The position numbers were made by a program, and so were the translations under genes. 64,000 nt of DNA from CAYRKT01 sp964425005 (lineage in GTDB: Bacteria > Synergistota > Synergistia > CAYRKT01), in the NCBI GenBank assembly GCA_964425005.1, contig CAYRKT010000001.1, positions 1-64,000 of the forward strand. The letters run 5' to 3'. The notes below the pieces were generated by a model. It saw only the letters and a list, made by a program, of their open reading frames with translations, was not told the DNA's origin and made no database searches. This document shows, one piece after another, positions 28,874 to 38,149 of the stretch. Position 1 is the first letter of the stretch; each line of letters begins with the position of its first letter.

Positions 28874-30585
28874 CTTCGAGGATGGAAGCTGGTGTGAGGA
28901 TAAAGAGGCTTCCTCAAGAGCTGGTGACGCTCATAGCGGCCGGAGAGGTGGTGGAGAGACCCCTGTCCGTGGTGAAGGAGCTGGTGGAGAACTCCTTGGA
29001 CGCCCAGGCCAGCTGTGTCGAGGTCCAGGTGGAGGAGGGAGGGATCGAGCTAATAAGGGTCTCAGACGACGGGATGGGGATGAGCTACGAGGAGCTTCCT
29101 TTGGCGGTCTCGGCTCATTCCACCAGCAAGATATCCTCCGCGGAGGATCTGCTTCGCGTGGTCAGCTTCGGCTTCAGGGGTGAAGCCCTCCACTCCATAG
29201 GAAGCGTGAGCGAGATGGAGATCTTCTCCAGCGACGGCAGGAGCGGAGGGAGGATAAAAGTTGTCTTCGGTGAGATCGAGGATCGCTCCCTCTACGCGGG
29301 GCGAAGAGGCACCACCGTCTCCGTCAGGCACCTCTTCGCGAACGTGCCCGCCAGGAGGAAGTTTCTAAGGGGGCCCAGAGGTGAGCTCCTCCAGGTGAAG
29401 GAATTTCTACAGGACATGTGTTTGGCCTTCCCGGAGAGGACCTTCGTGCTCAGGGAGGGCAACAGGGCCATATTGAGCCACCTGGGAGGGGGCTTGGAGA
29501 GCGCGGTCTTCTCCCTGTGGCAGGGGGAGAAGGTCGAGCTAGACATCTCGTCTGCGGAGCTGGGAGAGCTCAGGGCGGATCTGCTGATCGTCAGGGGCGC
29601 CAGTTCCAGGAGGCGGATTCGCCTTTTCGTGAACAGGAGAAGGGTGGAGGACAAGCTCCTCAGGGCGGTCTTCTCCTGGTACAAGGATAGGCTCGGCGAC
29701 GCGGTCTTCGCCCTCATGTTGAGCTTGCCCCCCGATTTCGTGGACGTCAACGTCCACCCGTCAAAGGCTGAGGTGCGCTTCAGGAACCCCCATCTGGTGG
29801 CGAAGCTGGCCGAGAGGTGCCTATCCAAGGCTCTCCCCAGCGGTCTTAAGGTCGCCGCGCCCGGCGTTTCTGTCTCTAGGAAGGTTGAGCTCGACGCCGA
29901 GAAAGCGGAGGGCTTCGGAGGCCTCCTCGAGCTAGGGCTCGAGGAGGCGGAAGGGGAAGGAGCCCTCCCTCAGGTCGTCGACGGGGTAAAGGCCAGGTTC
30001 TTGGGCAGGATAGGGGAGGGGTTTTGGGCCTTCGAGGTGGAGGAGGGCCTGCTGATCCTGGACGTGCACGCCTCTTACGAGAGGATCGTCTACGATGAGA
30101 TCTCGAGGGGCCTGGAGGGGGGATCCCCCGAGTCGGAGGGCATCCTGGGAGCCCTGTACCCGATAGAGGAGGGGCTGGTAGAAGAGGTCTTGCGCTTCAG
30201 GTCGGAGCTGGAGTCCTTGGGCTTCGCCTTGGAAGAGCGCCAGGGGATGTGGGAGCTCAAGGCCGTCCCCACGTGGGGGAGAGAGCTGTCGCTGGACCCG
30301 ATGTCAGCGCTTCGCGTGGCGCTCAAGGAGCTCGAGGAGAGTTCGGCGATGGAGCTGACCGAACTTCCCTCCGATCTGCGCAGGACGAGGATGGCTCACT
30401 CCTTGGCGAGCAGGGCTTGCAGGGCCTCGCCCAAGCTGGGCGAATCGCGGATTTCCGAGGCGGAGGCGTTGAGGTTGCTGGAGAGGCTCTACCCCTCGGA
30501 GGACGCGCCCACCTGTCCTCACGGTAGGCCGGTCTACAGCCTCATAAGCTGGGTGGAGGTGAGAAGGAGGCTTGGCAGAGCTTAG
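28870..30585 (+). CDS. mutL: DNA mismatch repair protein MutL
   Basis: MutL couples mismatch recognition to strand removal. The 571 residues have the GHKL ATPase domain (LIAAGEVVERPLSVVKELVE, DDGMGM, GFRGEAL) and a C-terminal domain. The latter has DVHASYERIVYDE where endonuclease-type MutL has DQHAxxExxxxE, plus ACRAS and CPHGRP elements. So it resembles the nicking type but two motif positions differ. Start choices are TTG 28870 (overlaps the mutS stop), ATG 28882 and GTG 28894. miaA follows with overlap, the usual mutS-mutL-miaA order. Confidence 0.94.
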   Translation: MTSRMEAGVRIKRLPQELVTLIAAGEVVERPLSVVKELVENSLDAQASCVEVQVEEGGIELIRVSDDGMGMSYEELPLAVSAHSTSKISSAEDLLRVVSFGFRGEALHSIGSVSEMEIFSSDGRSGGRIKVVFGEIEDRSLYAGRRGTTVSVRHLFANVPARRKFLRGPRGELLQVKEFLQDMCLAFPERTFVLREGNRAILSHLGGGLESAVFSLWQGEKVELDISSAELGELRADLLIVRGASSRRRIRLFVNRRRVEDKLLRAVFSWYKDRLGDAVFALMLSLPPDFVDVNVHPSKAEVRFRNPHLVAKLAERCLSKALPSGLKVAAPGVSVSRKVELDAEKAEGFGGLLELGLEEAEGEGALPQVVDGVKARFLGRIGEGFWAFEVEEGLLILDVHASYERIVYDEISRGLEGGSPESEGILGALYPIEEGLVEEVLRFRSELESLGFALEERQGMWELKAVPTWGRELSLDPMSALRVALKELEESSAMELTELPSDLRRTRMAHSLASRACRASPKLGESRISEAEALRLLERLYPSEDAPTCPHGRPVYSLISWVEVRRRLGRA

Positions 30586-31558
30586 GGCGAGGGAGGAGCT
30601 TGCGATAGGGGACCTCAGGGAGGGCAGGAGGTTGCTTTGCGTCATCGGTCCGACCGCGGCTGGCAAAAGTGCTCTCTCGCTTCAGCTTTGCAGGATGGAG
30701 AGGACCTTCGAGGTGATCTCCGTCGACTCCAGACAGGTCTATCGCTACATGGACATAGGGACGGACAAACCCTCCTGGGAGGAGAGAAGGGAGGTCCCCC
30801 ATCACCTCCTGGACGTCAAGGACCCAGACGAGAGTTACTCGGTCGCCGAGTTCTGCGAGGAGGCCAAGAGGACGGTGGAGAGGGTCTTCAAGAGGGGGAA
30901 AGTCCCCATCCTGGTGGGGGGGACCCCCTTCTACTTCTACGCCCTCTTCCACAGGGGCCTCTTCGAGGGGCCCCCTGGGGATGAAGAGCTGAGGAGGGCT
31001 TTGGAGGAGGAGGCGAAAGCCGTGGGCACGGCTGCGCTCCACAAGAGGCTCTCGGAGGTGGACCCCGTCGCCGCCTCCAGGATACACCCCAACGACCTTC
31101 GAAGGATTATAAGGGCGCTCGAGGTCTACGCGCTGAGCGGAAAGCCCATGAGCGCCCTCTGGTCCTTCTCCGTCAAGCCCGATCTGCCGTCGCCCTTCTA
31201 CCTTATGGTGAACAGAAGGAGGGAGGACCTCTACGGGAGGATAGAGAAAAGGGCCAGGAAACAGTTTGAAGCTGGACTTCTCGATGAGGTAAAATGGCTG
31301 CTGGAGAGGGGTTTTGGGAGGACTAGCCCTCCTATGTGCGGGTTGGTGTACGGCGAGGCGCTGGAGGTGTTGGAGGGGAAGCTGTCCTTCGAGGATGGGA
31401 TCGCCAGGGCTACCTCGAGGACCAAGGCCTTCAGCAGGAGACAGATGACCTGGTTCAAGCGCTTCCCAATCGGCGTGGAGGTGGACCTGACCGGGTGCGG
31501 CGAGAGGGAAGTGGCGGAGGTGGCCGTCAGGCTACTGGAGCAGTGGTATCGAGGGTGA
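30572..31558 (+). CDS. miaA: tRNA dimethylallyltransferase
   Basis: MiaA prenylates A37 of tRNAs reading UNN codons. The Walker A motif GPTAAGKS is at residues 26-33, followed by SVDSRQVYRYMDIGTDKP, VPHHLLDV, and RRQMTWFKRF near the end, all family hallmarks. The 25 residues before the P-loop are longer than usual. TTG 30632 is a possible later start giving a very short N-terminus; TTG 30572 has AAGGAGG close upstream. It overlaps the mutL stop by 14 bases. Confidence 0.93.
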   Translation: MAELRAREELAIGDLREGRRLLCVIGPTAAGKSALSLQLCRMERTFEVISVDSRQVYRYMDIGTDKPSWEERREVPHHLLDVKDPDESYSVAEFCEEAKRTVERVFKRGKVPILVGGTPFYFYALFHRGLFEGPPGDEELRRALEEEAKAVGTAALHKRLSEVDPVAASRIHPNDLRRIIRALEVYALSGKPMSALWSFSVKPDLPSPFYLMVNRRREDLYGRIEKRARKQFEAGLLDEVKWLLERGFGRTSPPMCGLVYGEALEVLEGKLSFEDGIARATSRTKAFSRRQMTWFKRFPIGVEVDLTGCGEREVAEVAVRLLEQWYRG

Positions 31559-31571
31559 GGTTTTAAGGGAG

Positions 31572-32417
31572 ATGAAGGTTAAGGTCGCTTTCCCTACGGG
31601 CTTTTGCTTCGGCGTCCGAAGGGCGCTGAAGGCGCTGGAGGAAGCCTTAGCGGCGCACGGGGAGGTCTACTCCCTGGGCAGCCCCATACACAACGAGAGG
31701 GTAGTGGAGGAGATGGTCTCCAAGGGGCTCAGGTTGGTGGAGGATCCCGAGGAGGTGCCCCCAGGTGGGGTCTCCTTCGTCAGAGCTCATGGAGTGTCCG
31801 CTGCCACCATGGAGGCGCTCAAGGTCAGGTCCTCCCTGGTGGTCGACGGGACCTGTCCCTTCGTCAGGAGAGTTCAGATGAAGGCAAAGGAGCTGGCCAG
31901 CGAGGGCTACGCCGTGGTGGTGGTGGGGGATCCTACGCATCCAGAGGTCGTGGGGATAGTGGGGCACGTCCCTGGGGACAAGGTGTTCGTGGTGGCGAGC
32001 CGAGGGGAGATAAAGGTCGATTTGTTCAAATCTTTTGGTAAAATAGGGGTGGTGTGTCAGACCACCAACAGGGTCGAGGCTTTCAAGGAGGTGGTCAGCG
32101 AGCTGGTGGGGCTGGTTGAGGAGGTGAAGGTCCACAACACGATATGCGACGCCACGGCCGCCAGACAGGAGGCGGTTAGAAGGCTTGCCGCCGAGGTGGA
32201 CGCGGTGGTGGTGGTGGGAAGCAGGTCCTCGGCCAACACGCGCAAGCTGCTGGAGATAGCTTCCTCGTTGGGCGAGGCCTTGCTGGTGGAGGACGTGTCC
32301 GACTTGGAGAGGGGGTGGTTCAGGGGGAAGAGAGAGATAGGCGTGGCAGCTGGGGCGAGCACCCCCGACTGCCTGATAGAGAAAGTGGTCGAGGAGTTGG
32401 AAGGAATCGAGGTCTAA
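31572..32417 (+). CDS. ispH: 4-hydroxy-3-methylbut-2-enyl diphosphate reductase
   Basis: IspH makes IPP and DMAPP from HMBPP, the last MEP-pathway step, using an Fe-S cluster held by three cysteines. These are seen at residue 12 (GFCFGVRRAL), in GTCPFVRRVQ near 95, and in HNTICDATAARQ near 191. SRSSANTRKL, which binds diphosphate, follows. The 281 residues are the standard size. It sits directly before rpsA; in some Firmicutes the two are fused, but here they are separate genes 16 bases apart. Confidence 0.95.
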   Translation: MKVKVAFPTGFCFGVRRALKALEEALAAHGEVYSLGSPIHNERVVEEMVSKGLRLVEDPEEVPPGGVSFVRAHGVSAATMEALKVRSSLVVDGTCPFVRRVQMKAKELASEGYAVVVVGDPTHPEVVGIVGHVPGDKVFVVASRGEIKVDLFKSFGKIGVVCQTTNRVEAFKEVVSELVGLVEEVKVHNTICDATAARQEAVRRLAAEVDAVVVVGSRSSANTRKLLEIASSLGEALLVEDVSDLERGWFRGKREIGVAAGASTPDCLIEKVVEELEGIEV

Positions 32418-32433
32418 GGAGGTCAGTGGGGTT

Positions 32434-33909
32434 ATGGATTACGGGGATTTCGTGAAGCAGATGGAGAGGATCGCTGAGGCTCCCTCCAGGAGCTTTAAGA
32501 GGGGGGATGTGGTCGAGGGAGTTTTGGTCAAGGCGGCAGAGGGCGGTTGGTACGTGGACTTCGGCCACAAGACCGAGGGCTTCATCCCTCAGACCGAGTG
32601 GACCAAGAGCTTCATCCTGGATGACGTGGAGCCCAAGCTGGGCCAGAGGTACAGGTTCTTGCTGGTGAAGCTGGGGAAGGAAGAGGAGGACTATCCGCTT
32701 CTCTCTCGGTGGAGGTTGGTCTTCGAGGAGAGGTGGAGGGAGCTGGAGAGGGCCCTGCAGGAGGGCGATGGCGTCTTAAGGGTGACGTGCGTGGAGACCG
32801 TCAAGGGGGGCATGATGGTGAACTGCATGGGTTTGCGCGGCTTCATACCCCTCTCCCACCTCCACGCAGGCAACGGGATGGGTTCTCCCAAGAAGCTCCT
32901 GGGCAAGGAGCTAGAAGTGAAGGTCTTGGAACTGGAGAAGGGGCGCAGGAACATAAAGCTCTCCTACAGGCTGGTGGCCGAGGAGAGAAGGCAAAAAGAG
33001 GTGGAGGAGTTCCTCTCCAGGATAAACGAAGGGGACGTCCTGGAGGGAAAGGTGGTGAGCGTGACCAGGTTCGGCGTCTTCGTGAACCTCGGTCCCGTGG
33101 ACGGTTTGGTCCCCATGTCCGAGGTCACCTACAGCAGATATCTTAAGCCCTCTAGCCTCGTGAAGAAGAACCAGACGGTTAAGGTAAAGGTCTTATCCGT
33201 TGACAGATCCAGCGGCAAGGTCAGCCTCAGCATAAAGAGGGCTCTCCCCGATCCATGGGAAGGGATATCAGAGCGCTACTCCCCGGGCAGCACGGTGGAC
33301 GGAAGGGTCACCGGGCTCGCGGAGTTCGGCGCCTTCGTGGAGATAGAGCCTGGCGTGGAGGGGTTGATCCACATAAGTTCCCTCAGTTGGGACAAGGTCG
33401 GCTCTCCCAAGGAGGTCCTGAAGATAGGTCAAAGCGTCAAGGTGCTGATCAAGGACGTCAACGCGGCGGAGAAGAGGATATCCCTCGGTTACAGGGAGCT
33501 GTTCGATCCCTGGGATAAGGTGGAGGAGAAGTACTCCGTCGGGCAGGACGTGGAGTGCGTAGTCAAGGAGGTCAAGGACTTCGGGGCTTTCGTGGAGATA
33601 GAGCCCGGGATAGAGGGTCTGCTTCACGTCTCACAGATGTCCACGGGGAGGGTCAGCGCTCCCTCCTCCCTGGTGAAAGAGGGGGACAGGCTTACCTGCA
33701 GGATACTCAGCATAGACAAGGCGAGCAGGAGGATAAGGCTCAGTCGAAGGGCCATCCTCGAGGAGGAGCTCGCCGAGAGGAGGCGAAGGGAGGAGGAGGA
33801 GCGGCGGCGCCAGCAGGCCGAGGAGGAGAAGCTCAAGGCCTCCATCGTGGGCGAGGCCCCCAGCGTCACCCTCCAGGACATATTGAAGGACAAGGCCAGC
33901 AGAAGGTAG
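32434..33909 (+). CDS. rpsA: Ribosomal protein S1-like protein (five S1 domains)
   Basis: The 491 residues hold five recognisable S1 OB-fold repeats. They open at GDVVEGVLVKA, GDGVLRVTCVE, GDVLEGKVVSV, GSTVDGRVTGL and GQDVECVVKEV. The last two share the near-identical strand GAFVEIEPGxEGL. A highly charged Glu/Arg tail follows (about 440-480). S1 helps mRNA binding on the 30S subunit. With five repeats it is between the short four-domain and the six-domain forms. Position after ispH is common in Gram-positive-like genomes. Confidence 0.9.
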   Translation: MDYGDFVKQMERIAEAPSRSFKRGDVVEGVLVKAAEGGWYVDFGHKTEGFIPQTEWTKSFILDDVEPKLGQRYRFLLVKLGKEEEDYPLLSRWRLVFEERWRELERALQEGDGVLRVTCVETVKGGMMVNCMGLRGFIPLSHLHAGNGMGSPKKLLGKELEVKVLELEKGRRNIKLSYRLVAEERRQKEVEEFLSRINEGDVLEGKVVSVTRFGVFVNLGPVDGLVPMSEVTYSRYLKPSSLVKKNQTVKVKVLSVDRSSGKVSLSIKRALPDPWEGISERYSPGSTVDGRVTGLAEFGAFVEIEPGVEGLIHISSLSWDKVGSPKEVLKIGQSVKVLIKDVNAAEKRISLGYRELFDPWDKVEEKYSVGQDVECVVKEVKDFGAFVEIEPGIEGLLHVSQMSTGRVSAPSSLVKEGDRLTCRILSIDKASRRIRLSRRAILEEELAERRRREEEERRRQQAEEEKLKASIVGEAPSVTLQDILKDKASRR

Positions 33910-33917
33910 CCCGGAGC

Positions 33918-34436
33918 ATGGCCAGGGACGAGATGCTCGGCAAGTCGAAGCTTCGGATCAGGGTCTATCCGGATCCGGTCTTGAGGGAAAAGGCCAAGGC
34001 CGTAGAGAACTTCGGCGAGGAGCTCCGGTCGCTGGCCCAGGATATGCTGGAGCTCATGGAGGAGAGGAAGGGGGTGGGGCTGGCAGCTCCCCAGGTGGGG
34101 CTGCCGCTCCGCCTCTTCGTCGCCCGATGGGATGGGAAGGAATACGTGGTGGTGAACCCCGTTCTACTGGAGGCGAGCGGCGAACAGGTCGACGAGGAGG
34201 GTTGTTTGAGCTTTCCGGGCGTGTACCAGGAGGTGCCACGCCCTCAGGCCATAAGGGTCTCGTTCCAGGATGCCCTCGGGAACCCGATGGAGGAGGAGTT
34301 GCGGGGTTTCTGGGCCAGGATATTCTCCCACGAGATGGACCATCTGGACGGCAAGTTGCTCCTGGACTACATGTCGCCGGCCAAGAGGGTGTTGGTCAGG
34401 TCCAGGATGAAGAGGAGAGGATCCAGGGGAGAATGA
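33918..34436 (+). CDS. def: Peptide deformylase
   Basis: This enzyme removes the N-formyl group from new proteins. It has about 172 residues with all three metal motifs: GVGLAAPQVG at about 52-61, EGCLSFPG with the metal cysteine near 96, and HEMDHLDG with the two histidines at about 139-143. ATG 33918 is used; ATG 33933, behind AGGGAC, is also plausible. Its TGA overlaps the ATG of fmt, the enzyme that adds the formyl group to initiator tRNA. Confidence 0.95.
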   Translation: MARDEMLGKSKLRIRVYPDPVLREKAKAVENFGEELRSLAQDMLELMEERKGVGLAAPQVGLPLRLFVARWDGKEYVVVNPVLLEASGEQVDEEGCLSFPGVYQEVPRPQAIRVSFQDALGNPMEEELRGFWARIFSHEMDHLDGKLLLDYMSPAKRVLVRSRMKRRGSRGE

Positions 34437-35350
34437 AGGTCTCCTTCGTGGGTTCAGGACATTTCGCCCTCAACGTCTTGAGGTTTTTGGATGACTTCCC
34501 CTTCTGTGCTCTGATGACCCAACCGCCTAGGCCTAGGGGTAGAGGGCTTCGCCTGGCGCCCACTCCCGTGGGTTCCTGGGCCAGGGATAGGGGTCTGAGG
34601 TTGATCGAGCCGGAGCGCCTAGAGGGGGAGGAGGTGACCTCGGCCTTCGAGGTCGACGTGGTGCTGGTGGTGGACTACGGGAGGAAGATCCCAGGACATC
34701 TGCTCGACCTCCCAAAGCACGGATGCTTTAACCTGCATCCCTCCCTCCTCCCGCGCTACAGGGGGGCAGCTCCGGTCCAGAGGGCGATCATGGACGGAGC
34801 CTCCTTCACAGGGGTGACCCTCTTCAGGTTGACCGATAGGATGGACGCCGGTCCCATCTTCGGCGCCAGGCCCGTCGAGATCAGGACTCTCGACACTCTC
34901 CAGGAGCTGTACTTGAGGTTAGCCTTCGAGGGGTCTTTGCTGTTCAGGGAGCTGGCGAGGGCCGTGAGAGGGGGTTTGTCCGTCGCCCTCAGGGAGCAGG
35001 AGGAGGGGTTGGCCTCTTACGCTCCGAAGATATCCGAGGTGGACAGGCTCTTGAGCTTCGAGGGCGATTGCCTGAAGTTCCACAACGTCTGCAGAGCGCT
35101 CTCCCCCGAGCCAGGCGCTTTCTTCGACTACAGAGGCAAGCGCGTTAAGGTTTTGAGCACCAGGCCTGAGCCCTGCGCCAGGGGCGAGTTCTCAGGCGAG
35201 GTCCTGGACATCAGGGAGGGGGGGCTACTGGTGTCCTGCGCTCAGGGCGGCGTGTGGCTTCTTACGATGTGCGAGGAGTGCAGGACGCCCGTATCCGGGG
35301 AGGCCTGGGCCAGGGGGAGGAGGATAAGAAAGGGGGATCGCCTTTGCTGA
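34433..35350 (+). CDS. fmt: Methionyl-tRNA formyltransferase
   Basis: Fmt transfers formyl from 10-formyl-THF to Met-tRNA. The 305 residues contain the catalytic motif LHPSLLPRYRGAAPVQRAI, where the preceding Asn and the His/Asp set are conserved, followed by GVTLFRLTDRMDAGPI and a C-terminal OB-like domain. The ATG overlaps the def stop. The N-terminal MKVSFVGSGHFALNVL is typical. The stop overlaps the start of the next gene by 7 bases. Confidence 0.93.
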   Translation: MKVSFVGSGHFALNVLRFLDDFPFCALMTQPPRPRGRGLRLAPTPVGSWARDRGLRLIEPERLEGEEVTSAFEVDVVLVVDYGRKIPGHLLDLPKHGCFNLHPSLLPRYRGAAPVQRAIMDGASFTGVTLFRLTDRMDAGPIFGARPVEIRTLDTLQELYLRLAFEGSLLFRELARAVRGGLSVALREQEEGLASYAPKISEVDRLLSFEGDCLKFHNVCRALSPEPGAFFDYRGKRVKVLSTRPEPCARGEFSGEVLDIREGGLLVSCAQGGVWLLTMCEECRTPVSGEAWARGRRIRKGDRLC

Positions 35351-36048
35351 CGTCTCTCCCTGAGGGCTGTCTTCCTTCCGAGCGACTGATCGTCCTGTTC
35401 GGTATGTCCGGGAGCGGCAAGAGCGAGATAGGGGCGTTTTTGGCCAAAAACAGCGCCAAGTCCGGAAGAAGGACCCTTTTAGTCGACCTGGACGTCTCCA
35501 ACCCCTACTTCTCCGCCAGTAGGTTCAGGGAGGAGATAGAGGGGGAAGGAGTCGAGGTGATTGGGCCCAGAGGGGACATGAGGTTTGCGGATCTGCCCGT
35601 GCTAGTGAGCTCTCTGCGCTCCCTTTGGAGGCGAGAAAGGGACAGCAAGTTCGTGGTGGACCTGGGGGGAGATGCGAGGGGGCTTAGGGCAGCGGGCTCC
35701 GTCCTGTCCCAGATGGTTGGGGCGGAGGTCTTCTCGGCTATGGTGCTGAACCCCTATCGCTCGCCCGTCCTGGACGAAGGTCTCCTGAGGGGCCTAAAGC
35801 GGGAGTTCGAGGAGCTAACGGGCCTTGAGACCAGGTGGATCATCTCCAACCCGAACTTAGGACCGGAGACGAGCTCGGAGGTGTTGTTGAGGGGGCACGA
35901 GGTGGCCTCTAGCGTAGCGCGCAAGCTAGGTCTAGAGGTGTTCGCCCTGTGCGTCTGGTCGAGGGTGTGGGAGGACTTCAAGGGGTCCTCCCACAGCTTT
36001 CATGGGAGGATCTGGGTCTTGGAGAGGCTGATCTTCAAAAGGCGATAG
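35344..36048 (+). CDS. P-loop ATPase of unknown function, MinD/CobQ-like
   Basis: The 234 residues open with a Walker A motif (GMSGSGKSE) preceded by a hydrophobic strand, then LLVDLDVSNPYFSASRF, and FVVDLGGDARGLRA as a likely Walker B/switch region. This order is like SIMIBI-class (ParA/MinD/CobQ) ATPases, but the deviant-lysine motif is not obvious. TTG 35344 has AAAGGGGG well placed upstream. It lies 20 bases before a four-gene oxidoreductase and could serve its assembly or electron transfer. That is inference from position alone. Confidence 0.68.
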   Translation: MLTSLPEGCLPSERLIVLFGMSGSGKSEIGAFLAKNSAKSGRRTLLVDLDVSNPYFSASRFREEIEGEGVEVIGPRGDMRFADLPVLVSSLRSLWRRERDSKFVVDLGGDARGLRAAGSVLSQMVGAEVFSAMVLNPYRSPVLDEGLLRGLKREFEELTGLETRWIISNPNLGPETSSEVLLRGHEVASSVARKLGLEVFALCVWSRVWEDFKGSSHSFHGRIWVLERLIFKRR

Positions 36049-36068
36049 GTTGGAAGGGGGTGTAGGTC

Positions 36069-36296
36069 TTGCCTGCGAAGGGTTACGTCAAGATCGACGA
36101 GGAGAGGTGCAAGTCCTGCGAGCTTTGCGTGGCCGTTTGCCCCAAGAAGGTGCTCAGGGTCTCGGACAGGATAAACTCGTCCGGCTATCAACCGGTGGAA
36201 CAGCACGAGGACGGGTGCATAGCCTGCGGGATGTGCGCCACCATGTGCCCTGACGTGGCGATCGAGGTCTACAGGTACGAAGAAGAGGGCGAATGA
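36069..36296 (+). CDS. 2x[4Fe-4S] ferredoxin subunit of 2-oxoacid oxidoreductase
   Basis: This 75-residue protein has two classic cluster motifs, cysteines 14-17-20-24 and 50-53-56-60, each ending in CP. It is the delta subunit of the following alpha, beta and gamma genes and passes electrons from the thiamine centre to ferredoxin. The TTG start follows GGGGGTGTAG. Its stop lies just before the alpha gene. Confidence 0.9.
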   Translation: MPAKGYVKIDEERCKSCELCVAVCPKKVLRVSDRINSSGYQPVEQHEDGCIACGMCATMCPDVAIEVYRYEEEGE

Positions 36297-36322
36297 AGCG
36301 GACTTCGGGGGGTGAAAAGCTC

Positions 36323-37375
36323 ATGGGGAAGGTTCTGATGAAGGGCAACGAGGTCTTCGCCGAGGCGGCCATACAGGCAGGGTGTAGGTACTTCTTCGGT
36401 TACCCCATAACCCCTCAGAACGAGATACCGGAGTACATGTCCAGAAGGTTACCAGAGGTAGGGGGCGTCTACCTCCAGGCCGAGAGCGAGGTGGCCGCCA
36501 TCAACATGATATTCGGAGCCGCTGCCACCGGAGCTCGCGTGATGACCTCCTCCTCGGGCCCCGGCATATCCCTGATGCAGGAGGGGATATCCTACATAGC
36601 GGGAGCCGAGCTCCCGTGCCTGATAGTGAACGTCATGAGGGCTGGACCCGGTCTAGGGGGTATACTGCCCTCCCAGTCGGACTACTTCCAGGCTACCAAG
36701 GGAGGGGGACACGGGGACTACAGGCTCTTGGTGCTAGCCCCCAGCACCCTTCAGGAAGCGGCTGATCTCATATACGTCTCCTTCGACCTAGCTGAGTTCT
36801 ACAGGAACCCGGTGATGGTGCTGGCCGATGGGTTCCTCGGACAGATGATGGAGTCCGTGGAGTTCAGAAAGGTAGAAAGCGGTGTGACTCCGCCGGACCC
36901 GAGGGAGTGGGCCGTGGGCTACGCTAAGGAGAGGGGCAAGAGAGCCCTGATCAAATCGCTATATCTGAACCCCGAGGAGCTGGAGAGGCACAACCTCAAG
37001 CTCAAGGCCAAGTACGACGCCATGAGGGAGAGGGAGATCAGGTTCGAGGAGTACATGTTGGAGGACGCCGAGCTGATGCTGGTGGCCTACGGCACTTGCG
37101 CCAGGATAGCCAAGACCGCCGTCAAGGAGCTCAGGGACAAAGGCGTCAGGGTCGGCCTTTTCAGGCCCATATCCCTGTTCCCGTTCCCCTACGAGCAGAT
37201 ATACGTGTGGGCCGAGAGGGTGAGGAGGATAGGCGTGGTGGAGATGAGCACAGGGCAGATGCTGGAGGACGTCCTCTGCGCTGCTGCCAGAAGGTGTCCC
37301 GTTGAGTTCTACGGAAGGGTAGGCGGAATGGTGCCCAGCGTGGCAGAGGTAGTGGAGTTCGCCGCTCGTCTATAG
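36323..37375 (+). CDS. vorB: 2-oxoacid:ferredoxin oxidoreductase alpha subunit (VorB-like)
   Basis: The 350 residues begin [21 protein letters not shown], nearly the consensus N-terminus of VorB/KorA, with the [13 protein letters not shown] motif that contacts the thiamine ring. The complex oxidises a 2-oxoacid plus CoA to acyl-CoA, CO2 and reduced ferredoxin, a main energy step in amino-acid fermenters. Subunit order delta-alpha-beta-gamma is that of 3-methyl-2-oxobutanoate (VOR) complexes, though 2-oxoglutarate (KOR) is possible. ATG 36323 has GGGGGGTG upstream; ATG 36293, overlapping the ferredoxin stop, is the alternative. Confidence 0.88.
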   Translation: MGKVLMKGNEVFAEAAIQAGCRYFFGYPITPQNEIPEYMSRRLPEVGGVYLQAESEVAAINMIFGAAATGARVMTSSSGPGISLMQEGISYIAGAELPCLIVNVMRAGPGLGGILPSQSDYFQATKGGGHGDYRLLVLAPSTLQEAADLIYVSFDLAEFYRNPVMVLADGFLGQMMESVEFRKVESGVTPPDPREWAVGYAKERGKRALIKSLYLNPEELERHNLKLKAKYDAMREREIRFEEYMLEDAELMLVAYGTCARIAKTAVKELRDKGVRVGLFRPISLFPFPYEQIYVWAERVRRIGVVEMSTGQMLEDVLCAAARRCPVEFYGRVGGMVPSVAEVVEFAARL

Positions 37376-37389
37376 CAGGGGGTGTGGTC

Positions 37390-38136
37390 ATGAAGGCGGT
37401 TAAGGTTTTCGGAAGGCCCAGGAGCATGTTCGACGTCAAGACCCACTATTGCCCAGGGTGCACCCACGGGATAGTTCACCGACTCGTGGCCGAGTGCATA
37501 GACGAGCTGGGGATACAGGATAGAACCGTGGGCGTAGCTCCGGTGGGTTGCTCGGTCCTGCTATACAACTACGTAAACTGCGACATGTACGAGGCAGCTC
37601 ATGGAAGGGCTCCAGCGGTGGCCACAGGGGTGAAGAGGGTTAGGCCCGATCTAGTGGTGTTCACCTACCAGGGCGATGGAGATCTGGCTTCCATAGGTAC
37701 GGCCGAGATAGTGCACGCCGCCAACAGAGGGGAGAACATCACCGTGATCTTCATCAACAACGGCATATACGGCATGACCGGAGGCCAGATGGCCCCCACC
37801 ACCTTGCCCGGGCAGAGGGCTACCACCGCCCCCTCCGGGAGGGACCCAAAGTTGTCGGGATACCCCATAAGGATGAGCGAGATGTTGGCCCAGCTCGAGG
37901 CGCCGGGCTATATAGCCAGGGTGACGGTAGTCCAGCCAAGGTACGTCCTCAAGGCTAAGGAGGCCATAAAGAGGGCTTTCCAGGTCCAAATGGCCGGTAA
38001 AGGCTTCTCCATGGTGGAGGTCCTCTCCACCTGTCCCACCGGTTGGGGGTTGAGCCCCAACGAATCCTTGAAGAGGGTCGTCGAGAAGGTCATGCCCTAC
38101 TACCAGCTGGGCGAGTTCAAGAACGTGGAGCTGTAG
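37390..38136 (+). CDS. vorA: 2-oxoacid:ferredoxin oxidoreductase beta subunit (thiamine-binding)
   Basis: The 248 residues carry [11 protein letters not shown] at the start, then the TPP-binding [20 protein letters not shown] ending in NN, with [18 protein letters not shown]. This subunit binds thiamine diphosphate and magnesium. ATG 37390 follows GGGGGTG by 6 bases; GTG 37384 is in the same frame. It sits between alpha and gamma subunit genes. Confidence 0.9.
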   Translation: MKAVKVFGRPRSMFDVKTHYCPGCTHGIVHRLVAECIDELGIQDRTVGVAPVGCSVLLYNYVNCDMYEAAHGRAPAVATGVKRVRPDLVVFTYQGDGDLASIGTAEIVHAANRGENITVIFINNGIYGMTGGQMAPTTLPGQRATTAPSGRDPKLSGYPIRMSEMLAQLEAPGYIARVTVVQPRYVLKAKEAIKRAFQVQMAGKGFSMVEVLSTCPTGWGLSPNESLKRVVEKVMPYYQLGEFKNVEL

Positions 38137-38149
38137 GTGGTGATCGACC

